From positions 62,001-126,000 of the forward strand of contig NZ_FXWP01000019.1 of the NCBI RefSeq assembly GCF_900184035.1: a DNA stretch of 64,000 nt, written 5' to 3'. The position numbers were made by a program, and so were the translations under genes. Source of the stretch: Kosakonia pseudosacchari (GTDB taxonomy: Bacteria > Pseudomonadota > Gammaproteobacteria > Enterobacterales > Enterobacteriaceae). The notes under the pieces were generated by a model. It saw nothing but the letters and a program-made list of their open reading frames with translations. It did no database searches and had not been told where the DNA came from. This document shows positions 54,954 through 64,000 of the stretch, one piece after another (positions within the stretch are counted from its first letter, which is position 1; every line of letters begins with the position of its first letter).

Positions 54954-55802
54954 ATGATCGCACTCACCGGCGCGACCGGCCAACTGGGCCAGTTTGTGGT
55001 AGAAGAACTGCTGAAAACCGTGGCGGCAAAAGAGATTGTCGCCATCGTTCGTAACCCGGCGAAAGCCGAAGCGCTCAGTAAGCAAGGCGTGCTGGTACGC
55101 CAGGCTGATTATGGCGACCAGGCCGCGCTAACGCAGGCGCTGGCGGGCGTTGATAAGCTGTTGCTGATTTCCAGCAGCGAAGTGGGTCAGCGCGCCGCGC
55201 AACACCGCAATGTGATTAACGCCGCCAAAACCGCCGGGGTGAAATTCATTGCTTACACCAGCCTGCTGCACGCCGATAAATCCCCGCTTGGTCTGCATGT
55301 TGAACATGTTGAAACCGAGAAAATGCTCGCCGATTCCGGCATTCCTTATGCCTTGCTGCGTAACGGCTGGTACAGCGAAAACTACCTGGCAAGCGCGCCA
55401 GCAGCACTGGCGCACGGGGTCTTTATTGGCGCTGCCGGTGACGGCAAAATCGCCTCCGCTACCCGCGCCGATTACGCTGCTGCCGCTGCGCGCGTGATAA
55501 GCGAAGAGGGACATGCGGGCAAAGTCTATGAACTGGCCGGTGACAACGGCTGGACACTCACTGAACTGGCCGCGCTGCTCAGCAAAGCCAGTGGTAAAAA
55601 CGTGGTCTACCAGAACCTGAGCGAAGCCGACTTCGCCGCCGCGCTGAAAGGGGCGGGTCTGCCGGAGGCGTTTGCCAATCTGCTGGCCGATTCCGACGCG
55701 GGCGCGGCAAAAGGCGGGCTGTTTGACGACAGCAAAACGCTGAGCAAATTAATTGGCCGCCCGACCACGTCGATTGAAAAGAGCGTCAACGACATTCTGT
55801 AA
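54954..55802 (+). CDS. qorB: NAD(P)H:quinone oxidoreductase 2, QorB (YtfG)
   Basis: A 282-aa NmrA-like atypical SDR, close to E. coli QorB (286 aa). The cofactor motif TGATGQLG is at 5-12. It reduces quinones with NADPH in one-electron or two-electron steps. The ATG at 54954 follows GAAGGAGAA. Divergent from its regulator qorR. Confidence 0.95.
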   Translation: MIALTGATGQLGQFVVEELLKTVAAKEIVAIVRNPAKAEALSKQGVLVRQADYGDQAALTQALAGVDKLLLISSSEVGQRAAQHRNVINAAKTAGVKFIAYTSLLHADKSPLGLHVEHVETEKMLADSGIPYALLRNGWYSENYLASAPAALAHGVFIGAAGDGKIASATRADYAAAAARVISEEGHAGKVYELAGDNGWTLTELAALLSKASGKNVVYQNLSEADFAAALKGAGLPEAFANLLADSDAGAAKGGLFDDSKTLSKLIGRPTTSIEKSVNDIL

Positions 55803-55868
55803 AGGTTACAAAGTGGTTAATTTTTGTAGCCTCCCGCCGGACCATCCCTAATAATGAAGGGATGATCC

Positions 55869-56708
55869 GTGTGGAGAGAGACCGTGGAAAGCGTACCTGA
55901 GCAGTTTACTGACGAACGAGATTGCGCGCGCTTTCGCCACCTGGCGTTACTGCCGGGGGTGGAGCTGTACCACGCGCATATTTCGCGTTACGCCTTTGAG
56001 CCTCACACCCATGAAGCGTTTGGCATTGGCGCTATCGAAGCCGGTGCCGAACGCTTTCGTTATCGCGGTACGCAGTATGTCGCGCCGACGCATTCTGTAG
56101 TCACGATGAACCCTGATGAGCTGCACACTGGCGAGGCGGAAACCGCCGACGGCTGGCGCTATCGCATGGTTTATCTTGAGCCAGACCTACTGGAAGAGGT
56201 CACCGGGATCCGCCACTGGTGGTTTAGCGATGTGATGCGACACGATCCGCTGCGCACCCGGCAGATCTGCACCCAGATCCACGGCCTGTGGCACACCGAC
56301 GCTCCGCTGGCGCAACAGGGGATTTTGCTGGATCTCATTGATACCTTCCGCCCGCTGGCGCACCATGCGCCGCAGCGCCCGGAAGGCGCGCACCGGTTTG
56401 AGCGGGTTCGCGATTATCTGCATGACAACTATATGCACAGCCTGACGCTCGACGAGCTGGCGAAAGTGGCGGCGCTCAGCCCGTACCATTTTCAACGCCA
56501 GTTTAAGGCGCATTTTCATGTCACCCCGCACCAGATGCTGATGGCGATCCGCCTGTGGCGCGCCAAATCGTTTCTGACCCAGGGCATGCCCGCCGCCGAT
56601 GTGGCCGCCGTTACTGGCCTGACCGATCAATCACACCTGACCCGCGCGTTTACCCACCGCTACGGCATCACGCCAGTGCGCTACCAAAAGCAGGTCACGC
56701 GCCGTTAA
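55869..56708 (+). CDS. AraC-family regulator with cupin sensor domain
   Basis: A 279-aa regulator. The N-terminal AraC-type cupin (about 25-160) contains RYAFEPHTHEAFGIG and MNPDELHTGE. The C-terminal HTH pair (about 178-279) includes LTLDELAKVAALSPYHFQRQF and VAAVTGLTDQSHLTRAFTHRYG. The start is GTG at 55869 after AAGGG; a second GTG at 55884 with GGAGAG is also credible. It lies 75 bases upstream of ytfF on the same strand, a frequent AraC/DMT-exporter pairing, so ytfF is its likely target. E. coli K-12 lacks it. Confidence 0.88.
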   Translation: MWRETVESVPEQFTDERDCARFRHLALLPGVELYHAHISRYAFEPHTHEAFGIGAIEAGAERFRYRGTQYVAPTHSVVTMNPDELHTGEAETADGWRYRMVYLEPDLLEEVTGIRHWWFSDVMRHDPLRTRQICTQIHGLWHTDAPLAQQGILLDLIDTFRPLAHHAPQRPEGAHRFERVRDYLHDNYMHSLTLDELAKVAALSPYHFQRQFKAHFHVTPHQMLMAIRLWRAKSFLTQGMPAADVAAVTGLTDQSHLTRAFTHRYGITPVRYQKQVTRR

Positions 56709-56783
56709 TGCGCAATCTCATACAATATTCCCGCGCGTTGCTCTCCTACACTGTCCGCTGCCGATGTCACTGTAGGTGAAAAG

Positions 56784-57749
56784 ATGATTAGTGGTGTGTT
56801 GTATGCCCTGCTTGCCGGGCTGTTGTGGGGGCTTATTTTTGTCGGCCCGTTGATCGTGCCGGATTACCCGGCGGCGCTGCAATCCACCGGGCGCTATCTG
56901 GCGCTGGGGATTATCGCCCTGCCGCTGGCGTGGCTGGGTCGCGCGCGCTTGCGCCAGCTTACGCGCAGCGACTGGTTCACTGCTTTATGGCTGACGATGA
57001 TGGGCAACCTTATCTATTACGTCTGCCTGGCAAGCGCCATTCAGCGCACGGGCGCGCCGGTGTCGACGATGATTATCGCCACGCTGCCGGTGGTGATCCC
57101 GGTGTGCGCTAACCTGCTCTACAGCCAGCGTGACGGCAAACTCGCCTGGCAACGGCTGGCTCCCGCGCTGATCTGCATTGCGCTTGGGTTAGGTTGCGTC
57201 AATATCGCCGAACTGTGCCACGGACTGCCCAATTTCAGCGGCTGGCGCTACGGTTCCGGTATTGTGCTGGCGTTCACCTCGGTCGCATGCTGGGCCTGGT
57301 ATGCGCTGCGCAATGCCCGCTGGCTGCGGGAAAACCCGGACAAAAACCCGATGATGTGGGCCACGGCACAAGCGCTGGTCACGCTTCCGGTGTCACTAGT
57401 GGGCTATCTTGCGGCATGCCTGTGGCTTGGTGTGCAACAACCCGATTTCACCCTGCCCTTCGGCCCGCGTCCGCTGGTGTTTATTACGCTGATGTTCACC
57501 ATTGCGGTGCTCTGCTCGTGGGTAGGCGCATTGTGCTGGAACATTGCCTGCCAGCGCTTACCGACGGTGATTGTCGGCCCGTTGATTGTCTTTGAAACCC
57601 TGGCCGGGCTGCTCTATACCTTTGTGCTGCGCCAAAGCCTGCCGCCGCTGCTCACCGTCTGCGGCATTATCTTGCTGGTCGGCGGCGTGCTGATGGCGGT
57701 GCTGTCGAAACCGGAAAGAGCCAGCGTCACCGCGCTGCGCGCAGAGTAA
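56784..57749 (+). CDS. ytfF: DMT-superfamily transporter YtfF
   Basis: A 321-aa ten-span EamA-family inner-membrane protein, the same length as E. coli YtfF. Substrate unknown; relatives export amino acids or metabolites. The ATG at 56784 has TAGGTGAAAAG upstream. It follows an AraC regulator gene that is absent from K-12. Confidence 0.92.
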   Translation: MISGVLYALLAGLLWGLIFVGPLIVPDYPAALQSTGRYLALGIIALPLAWLGRARLRQLTRSDWFTALWLTMMGNLIYYVCLASAIQRTGAPVSTMIIATLPVVIPVCANLLYSQRDGKLAWQRLAPALICIALGLGCVNIAELCHGLPNFSGWRYGSGIVLAFTSVACWAWYALRNARWLRENPDKNPMMWATAQALVTLPVSLVGYLAACLWLGVQQPDFTLPFGPRPLVFITLMFTIAVLCSWVGALCWNIACQRLPTVIVGPLIVFETLAGLLYTFVLRQSLPPLLTVCGIILLVGGVLMAVLSKPERASVTALRAE

Positions 57750-57886
57750 GAAGCCGTTTCCGCCTGGTTTCGCCCCAGGCGGCGAGCTAAAAACCATCAA
57801 CGCGACTGCCCGCACAGTGAGCATGAATGCCAAAAATAATCGGTTTGCCGGTGCGCACATCGTCACCTGTGATTTTCAGTTAGCCG

Positions 57887-58040
57887 TAAAAAAACCACCT
57901 GCTTAGCAGGTGGCATTGATTTCGCCCCAGAGTGGCGTACTAAAAGCCCTACAATTAGTCTCTGCCTGTTCTGAACGATTTAAATCCAAAGACAATAAGG
58001 CAAAGCCAAAACCTCTTGCTGACTACCTCCATAGGAGGTG
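57887..58040 (-). other. Hairpin-bounded cassette, possible small RNA or element remnant
   Basis: The 354 bases between ytfF and the chemoreceptor hold two inverted repeats: CCACCTGC-TTA-GCAGGTGG (57895-57913) and ACCTCC-ATA-GGAGGT (58025-58039). On the minus strand the first is followed by seven T residues, the form of a Rho-independent terminator, although no minus-strand gene lies between it and the chemoreceptor terminator at 58057. The intervening 110 bases could be a small RNA gene ending there. They could equally be a remnant of an IS200/IS605-type element, whose ends carry such hairpins. No transposase is present. The bases from 57750 to 57886 show nothing else. Confidence 0.4.
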
Positions 58041-58053
58041 GTGTTCATGCAGG

Positions 58054-58081
58054 GATAAAAAACCCGGCACAGGCCGGGTTT
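58054..58081 (-). terminator. Chemoreceptor gene terminator
   Basis: AAACCCGGC, loop, GCCGGGTTT, ending in a T-run on the minus strand, 23 bases after the stop of the chemoreceptor gene. Confidence 0.88.
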
Positions 58082-58103
58082 CAGGAGTGCGACTCAACCG
58101 TTA

Positions 58104-59759
58104 TCAGAACGTTTCCCAGTTGGCCTCGTTGAAGCTTTCCGGCGCTTTGGTCTGCGGTTTGCTGGCAGGCGTCACCAGCACAGGACGGCGTGCGCTACGC
58201 GTACGATTGACCTTGAATACCGCCACGGTTTCAGTCAGGCGTGCGGCCTGTTCTTCCAGGGCCGCAGCAGCGGCGGCGGACTCTTCCACCAGCGAGGCGT
58301 TCTGCTGGGTCACGCGATCCATCTCGGCAACGGCCTGGCCCACCTGATCGATACCACGGCTCTGCTCGTCAGAAGCAGACGAGATTTCGCCCATAATGTC
58401 GGTCACGCGCGTCACCGCGCTAACGATTTCAGCCATGGTTTCCCCGGCTTCATGCACCAGCGCGGCACCCGCATTGACGCGACTACTGGAGTCTTCAATC
58501 AGCCCTTTAATCTCTTTTGCTGCCTGCGCACTGCGCTGCGCCAGGGTACGTACTTCACCGGCAACCACGGCGAAACCACGGCCTTGTTCGCCAGCGCGCG
58601 CCGCTTCAACGGCGGCGTTCAGTGCCAGGATGTTGGTCTGGAAGGCGATACCGTCAATCACGTTGGTGATCTGCGCGATTTTGCTGGAGCTGTTGGCAAT
58701 CTCATCCATGGTGCGCACCACGCCATCCACCACGTCACCGCCTTTCTTCGCAGTACCGGAAGCATTCAGCGCCAGTTGCGTTGCCTGACGAGCGTTGTCG
58801 GCGTTCTGTTTCACCGTCGCGGTGAGCTGCTCCATGCTGGCGGCGGTCTCTTCCAGAGAAGCGGCCTGTTGCTCAGTGCGTGAAGAGAGATCGTTACTGC
58901 CGGCGGAAATTTCACCCGCGCCGGTGTAAATGGTGTCTGCGCCATCACGAACGACGCTCACGGTTTTCACCAGCGACTGCTGCATTTCTTTCACATTCTG
59001 CGCCAGCAGCGCCATTTCGTTTTTGCCTTCGGCGTCAATGTCATGCGTCAAATCGCCGGTCGCGATGTGACGAATATGATTCATCACTTCATGTAACGGC
59101 TTCAGCAGGACGCGCTGCATCGCTACCCAGCTCATAATGATCACCACCAGCACCACCAACATCACGGTGCCGAGGATCCACAAAATGCGCTGATAATCCT
59201 GTTCGTTCTGGGTGATCCCTTCGCTCGCCAGTACGGTCTGCGCATCGCGCCACGCACGATAGCTCTTCTGCATGGCAACTTGTTTCGCTTCGGCGTTCTG
59301 ACGGAACATATCCTCCAGGTCGCCCGCCAGCAGCAGACGGTTCATTTCCGTCAACGTGGCATGGTAGACGCCGTACTGCGTTTCCAGATCTTTCGACAGG
59401 TTTTTATCCAGCCCTGGCGTGTCTGGAATAGTTTTGTATTTCTCGAAATGCTGTTGCGCCTGGTTCAGCAAATTGGTGGCCGTTTGCGCCAGTTCATTAA
59501 GCTGACCGCCATTAATCTGGCTGGCGGTGCTGCTTTGCAGACGCAGCATGCCGCGGTTCAGCGTCACACGCGCCTGGTTGAGGCTGATCCAGGCATCGGT
59601 AAATTCGGAAACGTTCTGGCTGGAAACCTGGGAAACATTGAAGTTGTTTTTATCGTTATTAAGCGCACTGATGAACACGCCAGCCGAAATCAGCTGCATG
59701 GCACCAAGCACAAGTAACACCATGATTAATAAAGTAATAACTTTTATTTTTTTAAACAT
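58104..59759 (-). CDS. Tsr/Tar-type methyl-accepting chemotaxis protein
   Basis: A 551-aa chemoreceptor with TM1 (about 7-30), a periplasmic four-helix domain (31-190), TM2 (about 191-213), HAMP and a signalling domain, ending in NWETF, the CheR/CheB-binding pentapeptide. The ligand domain keeps the arginines that bind amino-acid carboxylates in Tsr and Tar (NQARVTLNR near 63-70). Overall it is nearer Tsr in its signalling region, but the ligand domain is too divergent to name a ligand. It stands outside the main che operon, between ytfF and ytfE, where E. coli K-12 has no receptor. Confidence 0.93.
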   Translation of the reverse strand: MFKKIKVITLLIMVLLVLGAMQLISAGVFISALNNDKNNFNVSQVSSQNVSEFTDAWISLNQARVTLNRGMLRLQSSTASQINGGQLNELAQTATNLLNQAQQHFEKYKTIPDTPGLDKNLSKDLETQYGVYHATLTEMNRLLLAGDLEDMFRQNAEAKQVAMQKSYRAWRDAQTVLASEGITQNEQDYQRILWILGTVMLVVLVVIIMSWVAMQRVLLKPLHEVMNHIRHIATGDLTHDIDAEGKNEMALLAQNVKEMQQSLVKTVSVVRDGADTIYTGAGEISAGSNDLSSRTEQQAASLEETAASMEQLTATVKQNADNARQATQLALNASGTAKKGGDVVDGVVRTMDEIANSSSKIAQITNVIDGIAFQTNILALNAAVEAARAGEQGRGFAVVAGEVRTLAQRSAQAAKEIKGLIEDSSSRVNAGAALVHEAGETMAEIVSAVTRVTDIMGEISSASDEQSRGIDQVGQAVAEMDRVTQQNASLVEESAAAAAALEEQAARLTETVAVFKVNRTRSARRPVLVTPASKPQTKAPESFNEANWETF

Positions 59760-59984
59760 TGTAAGCCTTTATAGCGTGCAGGATATTGTCTGGAGTCTTG
59801 GTATCGGCAGCGACGCGGAGTTGTTTAATTGTGATGCAGGTCGCAATCCAGTAATTTCCAATAAAAACGCCTGTATTCAACATGTTAAATCTGTAAGATT
59901 TTTTGTGATGAATATCACAGTTTTTCGCGAAAGAAAGGAATAAAGCGATTCCCGCTGCCCCAAAAGGGGTATATCATCGACTTA

Positions 59985-60007
59985 AAGATGCATTTAAAAT
60001 ACAACTT
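59985..60007. promoter_or_regulatory. NsrR-binding site of ytfE
   Basis: AAGATGCATTT, central A, AAATACAACTT: an 11-1-11 inverted repeat matching the NsrR consensus AAGATGCYTTT. It ends 25 bases before the ytfE start and includes the probable -10 area. NsrR is a [Fe-S] repressor released by nitric oxide, and ytfE is its best-known target. Confidence 0.85.
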
Positions 60008-60032
60008 ATAAATTCCACATGAGGTAACTGCT

Positions 60033-60695
60033 ATGGCTTTCCGCGATCAACCCCTGGGTGAGCTGGCGCTCTCTATCCCCCGCGCCTCCGCACTGTTCCG
60101 TAAATATGATATGGATTACTGCTGCGGCGGTAAGCAGACGCTGGGCCGTTCTGCAGCCCGCAAAGAACTGGATATTGACGTCATCGAAGCCGAGCTGGCG
60201 ACGCTTGCCGGGCAGCCGATTGAGAAAGACTGGCGCGTGGCGGGGCTGGCGGAAATCATCGACCACATTATCGTGCGTTACCATGACCGTCACCGCGAAC
60301 AACTGCCGGAACTGATCCTGCAGGCTACCAAAGTGGAGCGCGTTCACGCCGATAAACCGAACGTGCCGCGCGGCTTAACCAAATACCTGACCATGCTGCA
60401 CGAAGAGCTTTCCAGCCACATGATGAAAGAGGAGCAGATCCTGTTCCCTATGATCAAACAGGGTATGGGTTCGCAGGCGATGGGGCCGATAAGCGTAATG
60501 GAGAGCGAGCACGATGAAGCGGGCGAACTGCTGGAAGTGATCAAACACATTACCAATAACGTCACACCGCCGCCGGAAGCCTGCACCACCTGGAAAGCGA
60601 TGTATTACGGCATCAATACCTTGATTGACGATCTGATGGAACACATCAGCCTGGAAAACAATACTCTGTTCCCGCGTGCCCTCGCTGGCGAATAA
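60033..60695 (+). CDS. ytfE: YtfE (RIC), di-iron iron-sulfur-cluster repair protein
   Basis: A 220-aa cytosolic protein, the same length as E. coli YtfE. The ScdA_N domain carries Cys30-Cys31 (YCCGGK). The hemerythrin-like domain keeps all six di-iron ligands: His84, His129, Glu133, His160, His204 and Glu208. It restores iron-sulfur clusters damaged by nitric oxide or peroxide. The ATG at 60033 follows GAGGTAA. An NsrR site directly upstream indicates induction by nitric oxide. Confidence 0.98.
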   Translation: MAFRDQPLGELALSIPRASALFRKYDMDYCCGGKQTLGRSAARKELDIDVIEAELATLAGQPIEKDWRVAGLAEIIDHIIVRYHDRHREQLPELILQATKVERVHADKPNVPRGLTKYLTMLHEELSSHMMKEEQILFPMIKQGMGSQAMGPISVMESEHDEAGELLEVIKHITNNVTPPPEACTTWKAMYYGINTLIDDLMEHISLENNTLFPRALAGE

Positions 60696-60720
60696 ATAAA
60701 GGCGCCCGAGAGCGCCCTGA
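60695..60720 (-). terminator. cycA terminator
   Basis: On the minus strand GGGCGC, loop TCTCGG, GCGCC is followed by TTTATTTATT. It lies after the cycA stop and overlaps the ytfE stop on the other strand. Confidence 0.65.
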
Positions 60721-60733
60721 TTCATGGAAGTTT

Positions 60734-60758
60734 AGAGCCGCCGCGCGGCTCTTTTTTT
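60734..60758 (+). terminator. ytfE terminator
   Basis: AGAGCCGC, loop CGC, GCGGCTCT and a T-run of seven; the T-run overlaps the stop codon of the convergent cycA gene. Confidence 0.88.
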
Positions 60759-62169
60759 ATGGCTGGCGGTTAGCCAGACGCTTTTTGCCCGCGTACAGCC
60801 AGCCCGCGCCCAGCACCACAAACCACAGCGGCGTCACAATCAGCGCCTGACGGGTATCTGCTTCCAGCGTCAGCAGCACCAGTACAAAAACGAAGAACGC
60901 CATGCACACCCAGCACATCACTTTGCCGAGCGGCATTTTGTAGTTCGATTTTTCATGCAACTGCGGGCGCTGCTTACGGTACACCAGGTACGAGCAGAGG
61001 ATGATCGTCCAGACGAACATAAACAGGATCGCCGATACGGTGGTGATCATGGTGAACGCGACAATCGCGCTCGGATTGACGTACAGCATCACCACGCCGC
61101 CCAGCAGGCAGATACAGGAGAAGGTCAGTCCTTTCGCCGGGACCGCGCGTTTAGAGAGCTTAGCGAACGCTTTCGGCGCCACGCCATCCTGCGCCAGGCC
61201 GAACAGCATCCGGCTGGTGGAGAAGACACCGCTGTTGGCGGAAGAGGCCGCCGACGTCAGCACCACGAAGTTGATAATGCTCGCCGCCGCCGGAATACCC
61301 ACCAGCACAAACAACTCAACAAACGGGCTCTTATCCGCCACCACGGAGCTCCACGGTGTCACCGACATGATCACAATCAGCGCGAAAACGTAGAACATAA
61401 TGATGCGCACCGGAATCGAGTTGATGGCGCGCGGCAGGGATTTCTCCGGATCTTTGGTCTCCGCTGCGGTCGTACCGACCAGTTCAATCCCCACAAAAGC
61501 AAACACCGCGATCTGGAAACCGGCAAAGAACCCGCTGATACCTTTCGGGAACCAGCCGCCGTCATTCCACAGATGCGAGAAAGAGGCTTCAACGCCGGTC
61601 GGAGATTTAAAGTGCATCAGCACCATCACCACACCCACGATAATCAACGCGACAATGGCGACGATTTTGATCATCGCAAACCAGAACTCCATCTCGCCGA
61701 ACATTTTCACCGTCGCGAGATTAAGACTCAGCAGCACGACGACAACGGCCAGCGCCGCTACCCAATCGGCGAGATTGGGGAACCAGAACTGCGCGTAAGC
61801 CGTGATGGCGACAACATCCGCCATGCCGGTTACCACCCAGCAAAACCAGTATGTCCAGCCGGTAAAATACCCCGCCCACGGCCCTAACAGGTCGGCGGCG
61901 AAGTCGCTAAAGGATTTGTATTCGAGATTCGACAGCAGTAATTCACCCATGGCGCGCATGACGAAAAACAGCATAAAGCCGATGATCATATAGACAAAAA
62001 TGATCGACGGACCGGCGAGGCTGATGGTTTTCCCGGAGCCCATAAACAGCCCGGTCCCGATGGCACCACCAATGGCGATAAGCTGAATATGCCGGTTTGT
62101 GAGATTTCGCCGTAGCGACTGTTCAGTCGACGCCTGTTCGTCGGCCACGACTTTAACCTGATCTACCAT
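60757..62169 (-). CDS. cycA: D-serine/D-alanine/glycine:proton symporter CycA
   Basis: A 470-aa twelve-span amino-acid permease of the APC family, the same length as E. coli CycA. The signature IGGAIGTGLFMGSG lies in TM1 (near 32-46). It imports glycine, D-alanine and D-serine (and D-cycloserine). The ATG at 62169 follows CAGGAATACAAC. The leader around the ribosome site is CA-rich like the GcvB target in E. coli cycA. Confidence 0.97.
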   Translation of the reverse strand: MVDQVKVVADEQASTEQSLRRNLTNRHIQLIAIGGAIGTGLFMGSGKTISLAGPSIIFVYMIIGFMLFFVMRAMGELLLSNLEYKSFSDFAADLLGPWAGYFTGWTYWFCWVVTGMADVVAITAYAQFWFPNLADWVAALAVVVVLLSLNLATVKMFGEMEFWFAMIKIVAIVALIIVGVVMVLMHFKSPTGVEASFSHLWNDGGWFPKGISGFFAGFQIAVFAFVGIELVGTTAAETKDPEKSLPRAINSIPVRIIMFYVFALIVIMSVTPWSSVVADKSPFVELFVLVGIPAAASIINFVVLTSAASSANSGVFSTSRMLFGLAQDGVAPKAFAKLSKRAVPAKGLTFSCICLLGGVVMLYVNPSAIVAFTMITTVSAILFMFVWTIILCSYLVYRKQRPQLHEKSNYKMPLGKVMCWVCMAFFVFVLVLLTLEADTRQALIVTPLWFVVLGAGWLYAGKKRLANRQP

Positions 62170-62194
62170 GTTGTATTCCTGTCTGTGTTGTTGG
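62170..62194 (-). promoter_or_regulatory. Probable GcvB pairing site in the cycA leader
   Basis: Just before the start the mRNA reads CCAACAACACAGACAGGAAT then ACAAC. This CA-rich stretch is complementary to the G/U-rich R1 region of GcvB sRNA, a known repressor of cycA. It covers the ribosome site. The rest of the 300-base gap to fklB (62195-62469) has TAATAT as a possible cycA -10 near 62248 and no other clear element. Confidence 0.6.
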
Positions 62195-62469
62195 GGCTCT
62201 ACTGGCCTTTTTTAGTTGCGTGTTCCGCCCTTGTATGGACGCAAAGATATTAGGTAAGAATCGGCGGGATGAATACTCGGAATTAAAAACAATGTTAAAT
62301 ATTTGTTTAAAGTGAGTGGCATATCACTCAGGTAACGCGAAATAGCTCACAAAAATACACCTGATTGCGCCATTTGCAAGATAATCTGTCGGTATTGGTT
62401 TTATTAACAAACGATCAGCGCAGCAGGTGCCGCCCCTTCCCTGACGGGAAGAGGCATTCATGCGGGAAA

Positions 62470-63090
62470 TTACAGGATTTCCAGCAGTTCCACTTCAAAT
62501 ACCAGCGTGCTGAACGGCGGAATAGACGCGCCAGCGCCGCGCTCGCCGTACGCGAGGTTGTGCGGAATGGTCAGTTCCCATTTGGAACCCACCGGCATCA
62601 GCGTCAGGGCTTCGATCCAGCCAGCAATCACGCCGTTAACCGGGAATTCAGCCGGTTCGCCGCGCGCAACGGAGCTGTCGAACACGCTGCCATCAATTAG
62701 TTTACCGGTGTAGTGCACACGCACACGGTCAGTACGCGCCGGGATAGCGCCTTCGCCCTGGGTGATAACGCGGAATTGCAGACCGGATTCGGTGCTGTTC
62801 ACGCCTTCACGCTCGCGGTTCTCTTCCAGATATTTCACGCCTTCTGCCGCCATCTCTTCGAAACGGGAACGACGCACAGCGTCGGCACGCTCGTGGATTT
62901 CACGCAGCGCGCGGTGGACAACGTCGACCGGAACAGCGGGTTGTTTGCCTTCCAGTGCATCTGCGATACCTGCGACCAGCGCTTCCGGTAACAGCCCCTC
63001 TAACCCGGATTCGCTCAGCTGCTGTCCTACCTGCAAACCAATGCCGTAGCTGGCTTGCGCTTCGATCGTGTCAAAAGTTGGGGTTGTCAT
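62470..63090 (-). CDS. fklB: FKBP-type peptidyl-prolyl isomerase FklB (FKBP22)
   Basis: A 206-aa protein, the same length as E. coli FklB. An N-terminal dimerisation domain of helices (1-85) and a long linker helix (about 60-110) precede the FKBP domain (about 115-206), with [16 protein letters not shown] and the ligand-pocket residues intact. No signal peptide, so cytosolic. The ATG at 63090 follows GAAAGGAAAAC; an ATG five codons upstream is not used in homologues. Single gene. Confidence 0.97.
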   Translation of the reverse strand: MTTPTFDTIEAQASYGIGLQVGQQLSESGLEGLLPEALVAGIADALEGKQPAVPVDVVHRALREIHERADAVRRSRFEEMAAEGVKYLEENREREGVNSTESGLQFRVITQGEGAIPARTDRVRVHYTGKLIDGSVFDSSVARGEPAEFPVNGVIAGWIEALTLMPVGSKWELTIPHNLAYGERGAGASIPPFSTLVFEVELLEIL

Positions 63091-63353
63091 GGGTTTTCCT
63101 TTCATCGCTTTTTAAGGTAGCGCGCAGCATAACAGCCGCGCTGCACCGGGTAAAACTTTGTCGCAGGAAAGATGACAAATCGCAGGGAAAGGGAAAGAAT
63201 ACAGCAAGTAAGATTTATCCCGAATTGCGGTCACAAAATGCAGCTTTTTGTCGACTTTCAGGCAGTTAAAAACGGCGCACGCCGCGGTTGCGGAATAAAG
63301 TGTATATACTCAACGAGACAGGACATTACATGACGCGGAGCAGGAGGAAAGCC

Positions 63354-64000
63354 ATGCCCGGGCGATTTGAACTGAAACCTACCCTGGTGAAAATCTGGCA
63401 AGCCCCGGACCATTTTCGCCTGATGGACCCGCTCCCGCCATTGCACCGTCGCGGCCTGATCCTCGCGGCTTTGCTGGTGGTTATCGGTTTTCTGTTACCG
63501 TCAACTGACGACAGCAACCGCGCCACCGCGCCTTCCGGCGCTCGCGAAGCGCAACTCAATCTTCCTGCCTCTTCACAGCCGCAACCTTCCACAACGGAAC
63601 CCACACCGCCGCAGGTAGTGAGTGAGCCGCAGCAGACCGCGCCGAGCGCGGAAGAGTCCATGCAACAGCAGCAAACCATAGAGCAGCAGCAACCGCGCCA
63701 GCATATAACGCAGAACACGTTGCCCTCTTCCAGCGGCATCGAGCAACAGTGGCGCGCTTACCGTGTTGAAGAGGGGAAAACGCTGGCGCAACTGTTCCGC
63801 GATCACAATCTGCCGCCAACCGATGTTTATGCGATGGCCAAAGTGGAAGGCGACGGTAAACCGCTGAGCACCCTGCAAAGCGGCCAGATGGTGAAAATTC
63901 GCCAGAACGCCAACGGCGTAGTGACCGGGCTGACCATCGAAACCGGCGGCCAGCCGGTGCTGTTTACCCGTCAGCCGGACGGCAGCTTTATCCGCGCGCG
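63354..64000 (+). CDS. ytfB: OapA-like cell-division protein YtfB (3' truncated)
   Basis: The window ends within the last codons of this gene; 215 complete codons are visible. A cytosolic N-terminus (MPGRFELKPTLVKIW) precedes one membrane helix (about 36-51, GLILAALLVVIGFLLP). A Pro/Gln/Ser/Thr-rich periplasmic linker (about 52-128) follows, then a LysM-like OapA domain ending LFTRQPDGSFIRAR. E. coli YtfB is an inner-membrane protein that binds glycan and localises to the division site. The ATG at 63354 follows AGGAGGAAAGCC. Divergent from fklB. The linker is longer and richer in glutamine than in E. coli. Confidence 0.95.
   Translation, partial: MPGRFELKPTLVKIWQAPDHFRLMDPLPPLHRRGLILAALLVVIGFLLPSTDDSNRATAPSGAREAQLNLPASSQPQPSTTEPTPPQVVSEPQQTAPSAEESMQQQQTIEQQQPRQHITQNTLPSSSGIEQQWRAYRVEEGKTLAQLFRDHNLPPTDVYAMAKVEGDGKPLSTLQSGQMVKIRQNANGVVTGLTIETGGQPVLFTRQPDGSFIRA

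Noticed and set aside
1-64000. tRNA, rRNA, CRISPR array, prophage or complete insertion sequence
   Set aside because: No cloverleaf, rRNA segment, regularly spaced repeat set, phage gene or transposase was seen on either strand.

Overview
The window is a chromosomal segment from a member of the Enterobacteriaceae close to Enterobacter, Kosakonia and Klebsiella. Most genes are near-identical in length and order to the E. coli K-12 ridA-mgtA-treRBC-nrdDG and cybC-pmbA-darP-mpl-fbp-ytfQRT-yjfF-ppa-ytfP-tamBA-msrA-ytfLKJ-cysQ-cpdB-qorRB-ytfF-ytfE-cycA-fklB-ytfB blocks. Accessory genes are inserted at a few points. REP and ERIC repeats, PhoP, FNR, NrdR, NsrR, GalR and TreR-type sites and an mgtL leader peptide also fit this family. 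I see no rRNA, tRNA, CRISPR array, prophage or intact insertion sequence.

Layout. 1-5.7 kb: the end of ridA, a secreted GH20 beta-hexosaminidase, and the Mg2+ importer mgtA behind a leader with the mgtL peptide and a PhoP promoter. 5.8-10 kb: trehalose uptake and hydrolysis (treR, treB, treC). 10-13.2 kb: anaerobic ribonucleotide reductase nrdD-nrdG, with FNR, NrdR and DnaA boxes upstream and REP plus ERIC repeats between the genes. 13.2-15.7 kb: a RelBE-type toxin-antitoxin pair and a divergent AraC regulator/SDR oxidoreductase pair. 15.7-24.4 kb: a ten-gene minus-strand operon. 24.6-26.6 kb: a divergent LysR regulator/quinone-oxidoreductase pair. 26.7-27.05 kb: an unexplained hairpin-rich intergenic element. 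27.1-33.8 kb: cybC, pmbA, darP, a secreted DUF4432 epimerase-like protein, mpl and fbp. 33.8-35.9 kb: a DUF2569 membrane protein and a chemoreceptor. 36-41.5 kb: the galactofuranose ABC transporter and ppa. 41.6-54.9 kb: ytfP, tamB-tamA, msrA, ytfL, ytfK, ytfJ, cysQ, cpdB and qorR. 54.9-64 kb: qorB, an AraC regulator, ytfF, a second chemoreceptor, ytfE, cycA, fklB and the 5' part of ytfB.

The most interesting region is the operon read from 24360 down to 15729. It encodes a free-standing PRD-domain protein, a glycine-rich SFCGS protein, DUF4312, two multi-spanning membrane proteins (DUF4311 and DUF4310), an amidohydrolase, a DgaE-like PLP ammonia lyase, a DgaF-like 2-keto-3-deoxy-6-phosphogluconate aldolase, a periplasmic lactonase-fold protein, and a PRD/EIIB/EIIA DNA-binding regulator. 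The last two enzymes have a known logic (2-amino-2-deoxy-gluconate 6-phosphate to KDGP to pyruvate plus glyceraldehyde 3-phosphate). The four small transport-like families have, to my knowledge, no assigned function. The operon therefore looks like an uncharacterised, possibly PTS-related uptake and catabolic system for an acylated amino-sugar acid or its lactone. A perfect 20-bp palindrome lies just upstream.
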